A stretch of DNA of 64,000 bases from Acidobacteriaceae bacterium (GTDB taxonomy: Bacteria > Acidobacteriota > Terriglobia > Terriglobales > Acidobacteriaceae). Position 1 is the first letter of the stretch; each line of letters begins with the position of its first letter. Under the pieces are notes generated by a model. The model did not search any database, was not told where the DNA came from, and saw nothing but the letters and a program-made list of their open reading frames with translations. The DNA lies in NCBI GenBank assembly GCA_003134435.1, contig PLBE01000053.1, positions 54,967 to 118,966 on the forward strand, read 5' to 3'. Positions 53,461 through 62,213 of this stretch are shown here, piece after piece. A program made the position numbers and the translations under genes.

Positions 53461-54261
53461 TCAATAAAAAGAGAGGGTTCCATTCTGGCGTGCGCGGCGC
53501 AGACTTAGTGAAAGCGCAGCAAGGGCGAGGGGCAGCAGGATCGCGGCAAACAAGGCGAGTGTGGCTAGAGTCGGGGCCAGTTCCACTACGGATTTTCCCT
53601 CCAGCAGGGCCCGGCGCGACCCATCGATGGCGTACGTGAGAGGAACGGCGCGCGCCAGAAGCAGGAGGGGGCGGGGAAGGGTCTGGATGGGAAACATGGT
53701 GCCACTGAGAAACCAGAGGCCGGAACCCAGCAGCCACAGCAGCGCCGAGCCCTTCTGGAACGCAACCTGAAGGGTGGCGGCGAAGATTCCCACGGCCAAG
53801 GCGATGGCGAGCGAAAAGATCGATACTGCCATGCAGGAGAAGAAGTTAGCGTGCATCGAGGCCCGAAAGATCGCTACGCCGGCGAGAAGATAGACCCCAA
53901 GATTGATCAGGTTCCCGGCAAAGGCAGAAATCGAACTGAGGATGAGAAGTTCGGCTGGAGCGGTCGAAGTCGTCATCAGCACCTCCAGCGTTCCGGTTTG
54001 CTGCGCCTCTTGCACGGCGCTGAGGAAGGCTTGCGCGCTCATAACGAAGAAGGTATAGACGCCGGTGCCGACCAGAAGAAACGGGAAGTACTCGACGCCA
54101 TCGGGCCGAAAGCCGGGACCGATGGCGCGGGAGAGAAAGTAAAATGCCGCCAGTTCGATGAACACTCCGACGAGGGTCACGACAAAGCCGCTGCGGTGGC
54201 GGACGGCGGTGAGGAGGTCGCGCCGCAGGATGGCGTGGAGTTTGTCAAGAGTGGAAGTCAT
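53461..54261 (-). CDS. ABC-2 type exporter permease
   Basis: 266 residues from ATG 54261 (TTG 54270 adds three). Six membrane helices are visible (VVTLVGVFIELAAFYFLSRAI; FPFLLVGTGVYTFFVMSAQAF; LINLGVYLLAGVAIF; SIFSLAIALAVGIFAATLQVA; LLWLLGSGLWFLSGTMFP; LALFAAILLPLALAALSL). The sequence AFLSAVQEAQQTGTLEVLMTT is the usual ABC-2 helical loop. It pairs with the ATPase gene upstream on the same strand and probably exports the modified peptide of the neighbouring operon. Confidence 0.85.
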   Translation of the reverse strand: MTSTLDKLHAILRRDLLTAVRHRSGFVVTLVGVFIELAAFYFLSRAIGPGFRPDGVEYFPFLLVGTGVYTFFVMSAQAFLSAVQEAQQTGTLEVLMTTSTAPAELLILSSISAFAGNLINLGVYLLAGVAIFRASMHANFFSCMAVSIFSLAIALAVGIFAATLQVAFQKGSALLWLLGSGLWFLSGTMFPIQTLPRPLLLLARAVPLTYAIDGSRRALLEGKSVVELAPTLATLALFAAILLPLALAALSLSLRRARQNGTLSFY

Positions 54262-54278
54262 AGAATGCAAACTTGTAA

Positions 54279-54477
54279 TTTTGTAATCGGGTAATTGGGT
54301 AATCTAACCACCGATTCGGCTGTGTCTTTCAGGAGAGTCTTGAAGCCAGATCTCCGCCGGGCCGTTGTTCTGGAGTGGACAGCCTTCTATCCCACAAGAG
54401 GCAGACAGATGCTGGTGCCATAAAGTTCCTACTTTGGCATTTAAATTGAAAACTTACCCAATTACCGAACTACAAAG
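54279..54477. repeat. Inverted-repeat pair around a 151-bp spacer between exporter genes
   Basis: ttttgtaatcgggtaattgggtaa (54279-54302) is matched on the opposite strand by 54454-54477 with about four mismatches; beyond this, both arms continue in related AT-rich sequence. The pair could fold into a long hairpin or mark a small non-autonomous element inserted between the ATPase and permease genes. No transposase is present. Confidence 0.7.
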
Positions 54478-54484
54478 TTACCAA

Positions 54485-55261
54485 TTACAAATTCTTCTCA
54501 TCGGTCTCTCCGGTCATGCGGAAATAGAAAGCGCGCAGAGTGTCGGCGCTTTCGCCGTGCACGCGGCGATCGGCGAGCAATTCGCCCCGATGGAGCAGGA
54601 GCAGTCGATCGGCGACGGCGAGCGCTTCCGAGAAATTGTGGGTGGCGAGCAGAACAGTGGTCTGCTGCCGGGCCAAAGCCCGAATCGTAGTCCAGAAGTG
54701 CGCGGTGGTGCCAGCGTCGAGGCTGCGCGTTGGTTCGTCGAGCAAGAGCACGCCGGGATGCTTGACGAGGGCGCGCGCGATCCCCAGACGCTGATACATG
54801 CCGCTAGAGAACTTCATGACCAGCGTGTCGGATTGCTCCTCGAGTCCGGTATCGCGGAAAACTTCTTCAATTCTCAGGGCTCGCTCGTTGCGCGGAACCT
54901 CGTCGAGAGTGGCAAAGAATTCGAGGTTCTCGCGAGCCGAGAGACGAGGGAAGAAAGACCGCTCGGTGGCAACGGCAATCCCAACCTGTCGCCGCACTTC
55001 GGCGGCATTACGCCGCGCGTCGAAACCGCCCACGCATACCGATCCCGCATCAGGAAGCAGCATAGTCGAGACCAGCTTGAGAGCCGTGGTTTTTCCGCTG
55101 CCGTTGGGACCGAGCAGCACTAAGACCTCGGCCTTAGCCGCAGAGAAGGAGACACCTTTCAGAGCAATGGTTTCTCCGCCGCGTTCCTTTCCCAGCCAGT
55201 TGAACAGAGCCGGTCGATGGCGAAAAATCTTGCCAACCGAATTGAATATTACCTGGTCCAT
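54485..55261 (-). CDS. ABC transporter ATP-binding protein (exporter)
   Basis: 258 residues from ATG 55261. Walker A is LGPNGSGKTTALKLVSTMLL, the signature is KFSSGMYQRLGIARALV (diverged from LSGGQ), Walker B is VLLLDEPTRSLDAG and the switch His is in LLATHNFSEAL. It powers the ABC-2 permease whose gene follows after 223 bp. It is divergent from the nucleotidyltransferase gene. Confidence 0.92.
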   Translation of the reverse strand: MDQVIFNSVGKIFRHRPALFNWLGKERGGETIALKGVSFSAAKAEVLVLLGPNGSGKTTALKLVSTMLLPDAGSVCVGGFDARRNAAEVRRQVGIAVATERSFFPRLSARENLEFFATLDEVPRNERALRIEEVFRDTGLEEQSDTLVMKFSSGMYQRLGIARALVKHPGVLLLDEPTRSLDAGTTAHFWTTIRALARQQTTVLLATHNFSEALAVADRLLLLHRGELLADRRVHGESADTLRAFYFRMTGETDEKNL

Positions 55262-55489
55262 AACACTGCGAACGATGGCGAAGAGGGAAGAGCGAACCGC
55301 GGCCCGCGCGCCGGAGACTCTGTATTATAGAGGCGATGCGCGATCGCGTTTGATCCTGGGTGGCGCAGGGCTCCTAAGGCGAAGAAACAATCGGATTCGT
55401 CAGTACGATGCCTGGACCGGGGCAGGGAGAGCCCGTGTTGTAGTAAGTGCTCTACGGCAGGTGCTGAACGTGGCGCCGTCCCCAATGCA

Positions 55490-56710
55490 ATGGAACAAAC
55501 CGCTTCCATGATCGAACCCTCGCCTCGGTCTAAAGTGACGAGCGCCACGCTAAGAGGCGAGAGGGAATTTGCGCTCCTGTGTGTTTTGGCTACTGCGGAA
55601 CTCACGCGCGATCGGATCGCTTCCTTTGCCAATTGGGAACTTTCGACCCTCGACTGGAGCGAATTCCTCCGCGTGGCTGAGCGTCATGGAGTGCTGCCGC
55701 TGGCGGCGCGCCATCTGCTCGAACATGGTTCCGGATTGCCACCGGAAATTGTGTCCGCGCTACGATCGGCCTATGAAGCAAACCTGCGGCGGAGCTTGTG
55801 GTTTACCGCCGAACTGGCGCGAGTGTTGCGGCAGTTTCAGGACTTCGAGGGCGGGGAAGTGCGCGCGATTCCATACAAAGGGCCAGTGCTGGCACAGTCT
55901 GTTTACGGCGATCTTGGGCTGCGGAGTTTTTCGGATCTGGACTTCCTGATTGTTCCGGCAAACTTCGAGCGAGCCAAGCAGGCGCTTGCAGGGATCGGGT
56001 ATTGCCCTGCGCTGTACATTGCCGCCGCGGTCGAGCGCATATGGCTGCGGAACGGTTACGAGCGTTCGTTTGACAGTGCGGCGGGAAAGCACCTCGTCGA
56101 ACTGCAGTGGGCCTTGCTGCCGCACTTCTATGCGGTTGATCTCCCGGTTGAAGAACTGCTGGAGCGGTCCGGCGGCGCCGTTGTGGGGGGGCAGGAAACG
56201 CCTTGCCTGTCTCCCGAAGATTCGCTGCTGGTGTTGTGCCTGCATGCTGCCAAACACCTCTGGGCGCGGCTCATCTGGGTGGCGGATATCGCCGAGACTT
56301 TGCGGAGCCAGACCATCGACTACGCGGTCGTGTTTTCCAGGGCGCGGGGGCTGGGGATCGCTCGAATTCTCGGCGTAAGTTTCTGGCTGGCGAGGAATGT
56401 GCTTCAGGCGGAGCTTCCAAAGCCCGTGGAAGAAATGATGGCCACCGATCGTCGGGCGGCGCTTCTCGGAAGTGAATTCGCGGCGCGCCTGGCACGCGGA
56501 GCGAATTATGATTTCGAATCCACGGAGTACTTCCGGCTGATCCTGAAACTGCGCGAGCGGCCGACCGACCGCTGGCGATATTCGTGGCGGTTGCTCTGGA
56601 CACCGAGTCTTGGAGACGTTGCTGCGGTGCGGTTGCCCGAGGCTTTGTTTCCTCTCTATCGCATGGTGCGGATCGGCCGGTTGTTGGGGAAGGTGTTTCT
56701 GAACCGATAA
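55490..56710 (+). CDS. Nucleotidyltransferase-family protein (PF14907 type)
   Basis: 406 residues from ATG 55490 (ATG 55508 possible). The core has YKGPVLAQSVYGDLGLRSFSDLDFLIV, where the D-x-D pair matches the polymerase-beta-like nucleotidyltransferase site. Later come HLVELQWALLPHFY and LSPEDSLLVLCLHAAKHLWARLIWVADIAE. These are the marks of the uncharacterised NTP_transf_5 family. Members often accompany PqqD, HPr-kinase-like and S24/S26 genes in peptide-modification loci, which is the context here. The modified substrate is unknown. Confidence 0.82.
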   Translation: MEQTASMIEPSPRSKVTSATLRGEREFALLCVLATAELTRDRIASFANWELSTLDWSEFLRVAERHGVLPLAARHLLEHGSGLPPEIVSALRSAYEANLRRSLWFTAELARVLRQFQDFEGGEVRAIPYKGPVLAQSVYGDLGLRSFSDLDFLIVPANFERAKQALAGIGYCPALYIAAAVERIWLRNGYERSFDSAAGKHLVELQWALLPHFYAVDLPVEELLERSGGAVVGGQETPCLSPEDSLLVLCLHAAKHLWARLIWVADIAETLRSQTIDYAVVFSRARGLGIARILGVSFWLARNVLQAELPKPVEEMMATDRRAALLGSEFAARLARGANYDFESTEYFRLILKLRERPTDRWRYSWRLLWTPSLGDVAAVRLPEALFPLYRMVRIGRLLGKVFLNR

Positions 56711-56790
56711 GTGAAAGCCGACGACTGCGTCTACAGCGAATCCACAGGGTGGTGGTGACCACCCAGCACTGCCGATTTGCGCTCGGCTTG

Positions 56791-56821
56791 GACGGACGAG
56801 GGCGCCCGTCCCTACGCGGGC
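56791..56821. repeat. Dispersed GC-rich hairpin repeat
   Basis: gacggacgagggcgcccgtccctacgcgggc-type sequence in the convergent gap between the nucleotidyltransferase and penicillin-binding protein genes. gcgcccgtccctac recurs near 63128-63141. It may act as a terminator for both genes. Confidence 0.5.
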
Positions 56822-56843
56822 CCACGGCAACGGGCAATCCTTG

Positions 56844-59078
56844 CTAATGCAACTCGCTGTCGCCGGGCGCGATATCGGGCGTATCGACTTTTTTCTCCGC
56901 AACGGCCGTACTCCCTGGAGCGGGCGCGGCTGGGAATTCACCGGGATCTTTGCCGGCCAGCGCGACCGTCATGAACTGCATCCAGATGGGCAGGGCGGCT
57001 CGGGCTCCAGTCTCTTTTTCGCCCAGGGATCTCTTTTCGTCGTCGCCGATCCAGACGCCGCAGGTGAGCGTGGGAGAAAAGCCCACGAACCAAGCGTCGG
57101 TAAAGTCGTTGGTGGTGCCCGTCTTGCCAGCCAACGGATAAGGCATTTTGGCGGCCGCGATCGCGGTTCCGTGAAGCACCACTTCCCGCAGCATGGAGGT
57201 CATGATGCGAGCGGTTCGCGCACTGATAACGTCCTTGATGTCGGAGAAATCCTCTTCCAGAATGCGACCGTCGTAATCAGTCACCTTGGTGATATAGCGG
57301 GGAGCGACGCGCACGCCATCGTTCGGAAACACACTGAAGGCGGAAGTCTGTTCGAGCGGCGTGATTTCCGCCGATCCCAGCGCCACGGGAAGATATGCGG
57401 GAATGTTCGCGGTGATGCCGAAGCGGTGCGCGTATTCGATCACCGTCTTGATGCCAACGCGGTCAGCCAGTTTGAGGGCGGGGATGTTTCTGGACTGGGC
57501 AAGAGCGCGCCGGAGAGTGATGGTGCCCTCAAACTTGCCATCGTAGTTGTGCGGAGAATAGGGGCCGGAGGCAGTTTGAAAAGTTACCGGCGCATCCACA
57601 ATCGTGTCATCGGGGCTGGCGCCCTGATCGATCACGGCGGTATAAACGTAGGGCTTGAAGGATGATCCGACCTGGCGTAGCGCTTGCGTGGCGCGGTTGA
57701 ACTTAGAGAGATTGAAATCACGGCCGCCGACCATCGCCTTAATTTCTCCGGTGGCATTGTCGATGGCGACCAGCGCCCCTTCGGTGCCGGAGTCCTGCTC
57801 CAGGCTGACGCGCGCTTTTCCGTTGGCATCGAGCGCCAGCACTTTGAGGTAGACGATGTCACCCACCTGGAGAATCTCTGGTAGCTTGATTTTTGCGAGC
57901 GGCTTTGGACTCGTCCTTACCCACGCCATATCGGATGGCGCAAGCGTGGCCGTGCGGTGTCCGAAACGGACTTCGGCCGCACTCGGCGAGACTTGAGTGA
58001 TCAGGGCGTGCAGGTATCCGTTGACTTCAGGCTCCTCGTCCCAATCCGGATCCGCGTATTGGTCGAGTTTTTGGCCCTGGGCAACGATGTTCAGAAGTTT
58101 GCCGCGCCAACCGTGGCGGCGTTCGTAGGTAGCGAGTCCGTCAAGCAGTGCCTGGTGAGCGGCCTTTTGCAGATCCATATCGAGCGATGTGAACACTCGA
58201 AGACCGCCTTCGTGCACCTGGTCGGCGCCATACTTGGCTTCGAGATAGCGCCGGATTTCGTCGACGTAATGCGGCGCCAGGGAATTTGGATCTTTCTGCA
58301 GGTCGAGCGCCATGGGCTTGCTCTTTGCATCCGCAGCCTGGGCCGCGGTGATCTTGCCATCCTCAAGCATGGCGTTGAGGACCAGGTTGCGCCGCTTGAG
58401 AGCGCGGTCGGGGTGGTTGATGGGTGAATAATATTGCGGCGCTTTGGGGAGGCCCGCGAGTAGGGCGGCTTCTTCGAGTTTCAGTTGCCGGGCTGGTTTG
58501 CTGAAATAGAATTCGGACGCGGCTTCATAGCCATAGGCGCCGTGTCCGAGGAAAATCTGGTTGGCATAGAGGGTGAAAATCTGGGGCTTCGTGAAGCGGC
58601 GCTCGATTTGGATTGCGAGAAGGGCCTCCTGCACCTTGCGGTAAAACGAGCGATCGGGAGAGAGAAACAGATTGCGGGCGAGTTGCATGGTGAGCGTGGA
58701 TGCTCCCTGCACTTTGCCGCCGGATTCGATATCGCGATAGGCCGCACCGACGATGCGCCAGAGGTTGATGCCCGAGTGCGAGTAAAAGTCCTTGTCTTCG
58801 ATCGAGACCAGCGCAGTGCGGAGAACTTCTGGATAATCGTCATAGGCGGCGATGACGCGGCGCTGCAAAGCAAAAGTGCCGATGATTCGACCATGCACGT
58901 CGTAAAGTTCAGTGACGGAGATGGGACGGTAGCGTTCGAGTTGTTCGACTTGGGGCAGGTCGGTCGAGTAGACGAGAATCAGCCCCGCGGCCGCTCCCAC
59001 GGTGGCGGAGAGCAGGGCGAGCAAAGCGAACAGAACGACTCCGACGAAGGTTCGCCCGCGAATTTTTATGGTCAGCAA
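56844..59078 (-). CDS. Class A penicillin-binding protein (PBP1A family)
   Basis: 744 residues from TTG 59078; no ATG lies before the membrane anchor (VGVVLFALLALLSATVGAAAGLILV). The GT51 domain has ALVSIEDKDFYSHSGIN with the catalytic Glu and QGASTLTMQLARNLFLSPDR. The transpeptidase has the nucleophile GSSFKP, AQSRNIPALKLADRVGIKT and YPLAGKTGTTNDFTDAWFVG. All three penicillin-binding motifs are intact. It polymerises and crosslinks peptidoglycan. The C-terminal tail is Ala/Pro-rich. Confidence 0.95.
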   Translation of the reverse strand: MLTIKIRGRTFVGVVLFALLALLSATVGAAAGLILVYSTDLPQVEQLERYRPISVTELYDVHGRIIGTFALQRRVIAAYDDYPEVLRTALVSIEDKDFYSHSGINLWRIVGAAYRDIESGGKVQGASTLTMQLARNLFLSPDRSFYRKVQEALLAIQIERRFTKPQIFTLYANQIFLGHGAYGYEAASEFYFSKPARQLKLEEAALLAGLPKAPQYYSPINHPDRALKRRNLVLNAMLEDGKITAAQAADAKSKPMALDLQKDPNSLAPHYVDEIRRYLEAKYGADQVHEGGLRVFTSLDMDLQKAAHQALLDGLATYERRHGWRGKLLNIVAQGQKLDQYADPDWDEEPEVNGYLHALITQVSPSAAEVRFGHRTATLAPSDMAWVRTSPKPLAKIKLPEILQVGDIVYLKVLALDANGKARVSLEQDSGTEGALVAIDNATGEIKAMVGGRDFNLSKFNRATQALRQVGSSFKPYVYTAVIDQGASPDDTIVDAPVTFQTASGPYSPHNYDGKFEGTITLRRALAQSRNIPALKLADRVGIKTVIEYAHRFGITANIPAYLPVALGSAEITPLEQTSAFSVFPNDGVRVAPRYITKVTDYDGRILEEDFSDIKDVISARTARIMTSMLREVVLHGTAIAAAKMPYPLAGKTGTTNDFTDAWFVGFSPTLTCGVWIGDDEKRSLGEKETGARAALPIWMQFMTVALAGKDPGEFPAAPAPGSTAVAEKKVDTPDIAPGDSELH

Positions 59079-59082
59079 GGTG

Positions 59083-59151
59083 CAGGCTTCGAGGTTTCAG
59101 AGTGTCAACCGTTCAATGTTAACGCAGGGGCAGGTTTCGAGGTTCCAGAGT
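59083..59151. repeat. Direct repeat pair upstream of the PBP gene
   Basis: caggcttcgaggtttcagagt (about 59083-59103) and caggtttcgaggttccagagt (about 59131-59151) differ at two positions. They lie in the spacer before the PBP start. Nothing else is seen up to 59345. Confidence 0.75.
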
Positions 59152-59345
59152 TTCACGCGGTGGCTCAGTTTGAATTCGTTGTGAAAGGGCGCAGCATCAA
59201 CCGCGCCGTAAATCTGTACCTGGTCGGGGATTTTGAGTGTAATGACGATTTTTCGCCAACTGAGGATAAGCGGTTTCTGCTTTTTCAACTAGCCTCGGGC
59301 AACTTCCCAAAAGCGTCTCTTGATTCCTCTGTTTTGGAGACAAAT

Positions 59346-59762
59346 CTATGATGGCTTATAGATGAGGCCGATGACTGCGCCCACGATGACCCACTGAATG
59401 AAGTAGGCGACGGACTGGTAGATCGTCAGCGTCAGGCCGATGTTCAGGTTGATGTAGTTGTGGATCGCGAAGGTGCAGACAGAGAAAAGGCCGATGAGTA
59501 CGCCTAGGTATACGCCCAATACGATGCCGCCACCAGCCGTATAGATTTTTGCGAAGAGAATGGCGACGACCACGATGGCGATGAGGATGGCGATCATGCC
59601 ATAGGGCATCACCTTCATCATCTCGTCCTTGGGACGATAGACGTTGGGGTACTTCATGAATTCAGTTTTCATGGATGGCCATGCAGCGAACATGGCAAAG
59701 CCATAGAAAAAGTAGGCGACCATACCCCCGAGAGAGGCCAATGTAATGCGGGCGTAGTTCAC
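59346..59762 (-). CDS. Small membrane protein of unknown function
   Basis: 138 residues from GTG 59762, with AGGAG 5-6 nt upstream. Four hydrophobic segments: ITLASLGGMVAYFFYGFAMF, MPYGMIAILIAIVVVAILFA, GIVLGVYLGVLIGLFSVCTF and SVAYFIQWVIVGAVIGLIY. The loop after the first helix is acidic/basic (MKTEFMKYPNVYRPKDE). No family recognised with certainty. Confidence 0.75.
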   Translation of the reverse strand: MNYARITLASLGGMVAYFFYGFAMFAAWPSMKTEFMKYPNVYRPKDEMMKVMPYGMIAILIAIVVVAILFAKIYTAGGGIVLGVYLGVLIGLFSVCTFAIHNYINLNIGLTLTIYQSVAYFIQWVIVGAVIGLIYKPS

Positions 59763-60080
59763 GGTCGCTCCTGAGAAGCGGGATTTGATTTGCCGGAGAA
59801 TTTTACATCAGACGGTTACTTTCGTTGGTTGTATCCCGGCAAACCGGAAGTCAACTGATGCAACCGGCGTTCGCACAGCTTTACGCCGTTTGTTCGATCT
59901 TCAGCCTTTACGCTCAAGGATCCTGCAGCAGCCTGACCGTAGCGACCCCATCCGACAGAATGGTGTGCACGGTCAAGGCTTGGCTATCGCGCCTCAAATT
60001 TGCGAGGGAGCAATAAGAAATCGCCCGCCGAAGCGAGCGATCATGGATTTGAAAACCCTGAAACCTTGTCCTTCTTACCC
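59763..60080. other. Intergenic region holding a terminator
   Basis: 318 bp between the S41 homologue stop and the small membrane protein start. Only the intrinsic terminator at 60011-60041 is recognisable; the membrane-protein promoter must also lie here. Confidence 0.5.
60011..60041 (-). terminator. Intrinsic terminator after the S41 protease homologue
   Basis: On the minus strand ATCGCTCGC (60041-60033) pairs with GCGGGCGAT (60028-60020) through a UUCG tetraloop (one G-U pair) and is followed by UUUCUUAUUG. It is 40 bp past the stop at 60081. Confidence 0.85.
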
Positions 60081-61325
60081 TTACCCCTTTGATTCCCGGT
60101 TCTTCAATACTTCGAGCGCCTTGTTCAGCTGGTCGTCGATCAAATTCCTCGACTTCTCGTCTTTCTTGTCTTTGTCACCGGGCTTTTCGCCGGGCGCTGC
60201 CTGCTGCTCCTCGTCGGGCAAGCCACCGTCGTCATCCGCCGCATCAGCGACCAGGATGTTCGGAGTGACGGCCGCGTCCTGAATGGCTTTTCCGCCAGGC
60301 GTATAGTACTTCGCGACGGAAAGAATGAGGGCCGAATTATCCTGCATCTCGATTAGCTTCTGCACCGAGCCGTCGCCGAAGGTCTTATCCCCGACCACGT
60401 CGCCGCGAGCGTTCTCCAGGATGGCGGAAGCCACAATCTCGGCTGGGCCCGCCGTGCCGCGATTTACCAACACGGCTACCGGGAGCTTGGTGATGTCTTT
60501 GCTGGGATCGGCGCTAAAAGCCTGGCGAGGATACTTCTGCCCCTGCAAGTAGGTGATGGTGCCATGGTCCAGGAAAAGATTGGCGGTAGCGACGCCTTCC
60601 GATTCCTCGCCACTGGCGGAATTGCGCAGATCGAGTACGAGTTTTTTCGCTCCCTGTTTCTGCAGGTCGCGAATTTTGCCGGCAATTTCCTGCGACTTGC
60701 CCTCGGGGAAGGCGTCGACCTTGATGTAGCCGACATTATCCGCCAGCATTTTGTCGCTGACGGGCGGGATGGTAACCAGGTCGCGAGTGATCACAATCTT
60801 CTGGGGTTCGGCGCGGCGTGGCCGTACCACCGCCACGGTGATGGTAGACCCGACCTCACCGGCCAGCATGCTGTGAATCTCAGCCAGCGACATATCATGA
60901 GTGCTCTTGCCTTCGATGGATTCGATAAAGTCGGAATTCTCGACCCCGGCCTTCTCCGCCGGGCCTCCGGGAATCACCGCGACCACGGCCGCGTAACCGG
61001 AGCGCTTGGAAACGGTGGCGCCGATACCGGCCTTGCCGTCGGACTTCATGGCCTTGTAGCGCTTATATTCGGCCGCCGACAAGTAGCTGGAATTGGCGTC
61101 GAGCGATTCCAAAAGCCCGTGCAACGCTCCGTCCGTAACGCCCGCGATATTGGGCTCTTCAACATATTCCAAGCGGATGCGGGACAAGACCTCGCTGTAG
61201 ACCGACAACTGACGATAAGCGCCGTCGTTCGAAGAAGCGCGCACGTTGACGAAACCGCCAGCGATGGTGAACAGCAGGATGGCCAGCGAACTGGCAACAA
61301 TAGTGACCTTCAACTTCGTCGACAT
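60081..61325 (-). CDS. S41/CtpA-family protein lacking the catalytic Ser and Lys (pseudoprotease)
   Basis: 414 residues from ATG 61325; the TTG at 61361 is not needed. A membrane-anchor or signal helix (IVASSLAILLFTIAGGFV) is followed by a PDZ domain (AAVVAVIPGGPAEKAGVENSD) and the S41 core (VGYIKVDAFPEGKSQEI, KLVLDLRNSASGE). In active members the nucleophile lies in S-A-S-A-S-E-I and the general base in F-G-K-G. Here these read GTAGPAEIVAS (Gly293) and TFGDGSVQ (Asp318), exactly 25 residues apart as expected for the pair. Both catalytic residues are therefore replaced, so a non-proteolytic scaffold role is likely. Confidence 0.85.
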   Translation of the reverse strand: MSTKLKVTIVASSLAILLFTIAGGFVNVRASSNDGAYRQLSVYSEVLSRIRLEYVEEPNIAGVTDGALHGLLESLDANSSYLSAAEYKRYKAMKSDGKAGIGATVSKRSGYAAVVAVIPGGPAEKAGVENSDFIESIEGKSTHDMSLAEIHSMLAGEVGSTITVAVVRPRRAEPQKIVITRDLVTIPPVSDKMLADNVGYIKVDAFPEGKSQEIAGKIRDLQKQGAKKLVLDLRNSASGEESEGVATANLFLDHGTITYLQGQKYPRQAFSADPSKDITKLPVAVLVNRGTAGPAEIVASAILENARGDVVGDKTFGDGSVQKLIEMQDNSALILSVAKYYTPGGKAIQDAAVTPNILVADAADDDGGLPDEEQQAAPGEKPGDKDKKDEKSRNLIDDQLNKALEVLKNRESKG

Positions 61326-61533
61326 AATTTGATCTTTTCCCGTTGGATCAGGCTTGTGCAAGGAACCAGCAACTCATTATAGACGGTTTGATGCACAGAT
61401 CGGGAAGCAAGCTTCGAGGCAGGAAAGTCATGAGTAACTTGAATCTAGTGATATCTGAAAGCTATTAAAATCATGGACTTAACTGCCAGGACACTTGAGA
61501 TCGAGGAACTGTGCTCGTTTTGGGTTGCTACGG

Positions 61534-62181
61534 TTACTTTTCCAGCAGTGCCGCTAGTTCTTCGTGGCCTTTTTCTCTGGCGACCATGGCGGGAGTCTTG
61601 CCCTCGTCATTGGCAAGTTTGGGATTGGCGTGATGCTGAAGCAACAGTTCGACCATAGGTCGGTCTCCGTTTTGCGCCGCTGCGTGAATGGGAATCCAGC
61701 CTGCTTGTTGGCGGGCGTTCACTGGAGCTCCGTGTTCGAGCAGCAGGCGGGCGGCTTCCAGATTGCGAGTTGCGGCGGCGGAGTGCAACGGCATGACCTG
61801 CATCGGATTCGCGGCTACCACGTCGACCGCCGCTCCGCTTTCGAGCAACAGCCACGCGGCTTCGGGCTGGCCCAAGAAGCAGGCAAAGTGGAGGGCGGTG
61901 AAGCCGTCTTTCGAGTAAGAGTTGATGGGCGTGGTGCCTATGGATTCCTGCAGGCGATCGCGTCGGCCGAGCGACGCGGCTTCGAAAATATCGAGCGCCT
62001 GCTTGTGGTCGGCAACCAACTCCGCGAAGTCGCGGCGGCCGCGATAGAGGCACTGCATGAGCAGACTCACGCCATTGGCGTCGCGAGCCTCAGCAGCAGC
62101 GGAGTCCTGTTGTAGAAACTGGCGCAGTCCGTCGTAGTCGCAGGCCTGCAAGAGTTCGAAAGCACGCTGAGAATCTGGCAT
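61534..62181 (-). CDS. Ankyrin-repeat protein
   Basis: 215 residues from ATG 62181. At least four ankyrin units are visible: GFTALHFACFLGQPEAAWLLLESGAAVD, MPLHSAAATRNLEAARLLLEHGAPVN, IPIHAAAQNGDRPMVELLLQHHANPK and KTPAMVAREKGHEELAALL. There is no signal peptide, so it is a cytoplasmic protein-binding module. The partner is unknown. The fumarylacetoacetate-hydrolase-family gene is 32 bp upstream on the same strand. Confidence 0.9.
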   Translation of the reverse strand: MPDSQRAFELLQACDYDGLRQFLQQDSAAAEARDANGVSLLMQCLYRGRRDFAELVADHKQALDIFEAASLGRRDRLQESIGTTPINSYSKDGFTALHFACFLGQPEAAWLLLESGAAVDVVAANPMQVMPLHSAAATRNLEAARLLLEHGAPVNARQQAGWIPIHAAAQNGDRPMVELLLQHHANPKLANDEGKTPAMVAREKGHEELAALLEK

Positions 62182-62213
62182 GGATCTTCGTTCTCCACCA
62201 CGAGGGTCGGTAA

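Noticed and set aside
54310..54402. Short minus-strand frame (about 30 codons) between the inverted repeats, as a second precursor peptide
   Set aside because: No leader-like block or operon coupling; lies inside the inverted-repeat element and is probably chance.
55275..55511. 78-codon plus-strand frame before the nucleotidyltransferase gene, its TGA overlapping ATG 55508
   Set aside because: It would mimic the overlap style of the region, but the product is Arg-rich with no recognisable pattern and no ribosome site; the nucleotidyltransferase can start at 55490 without it.
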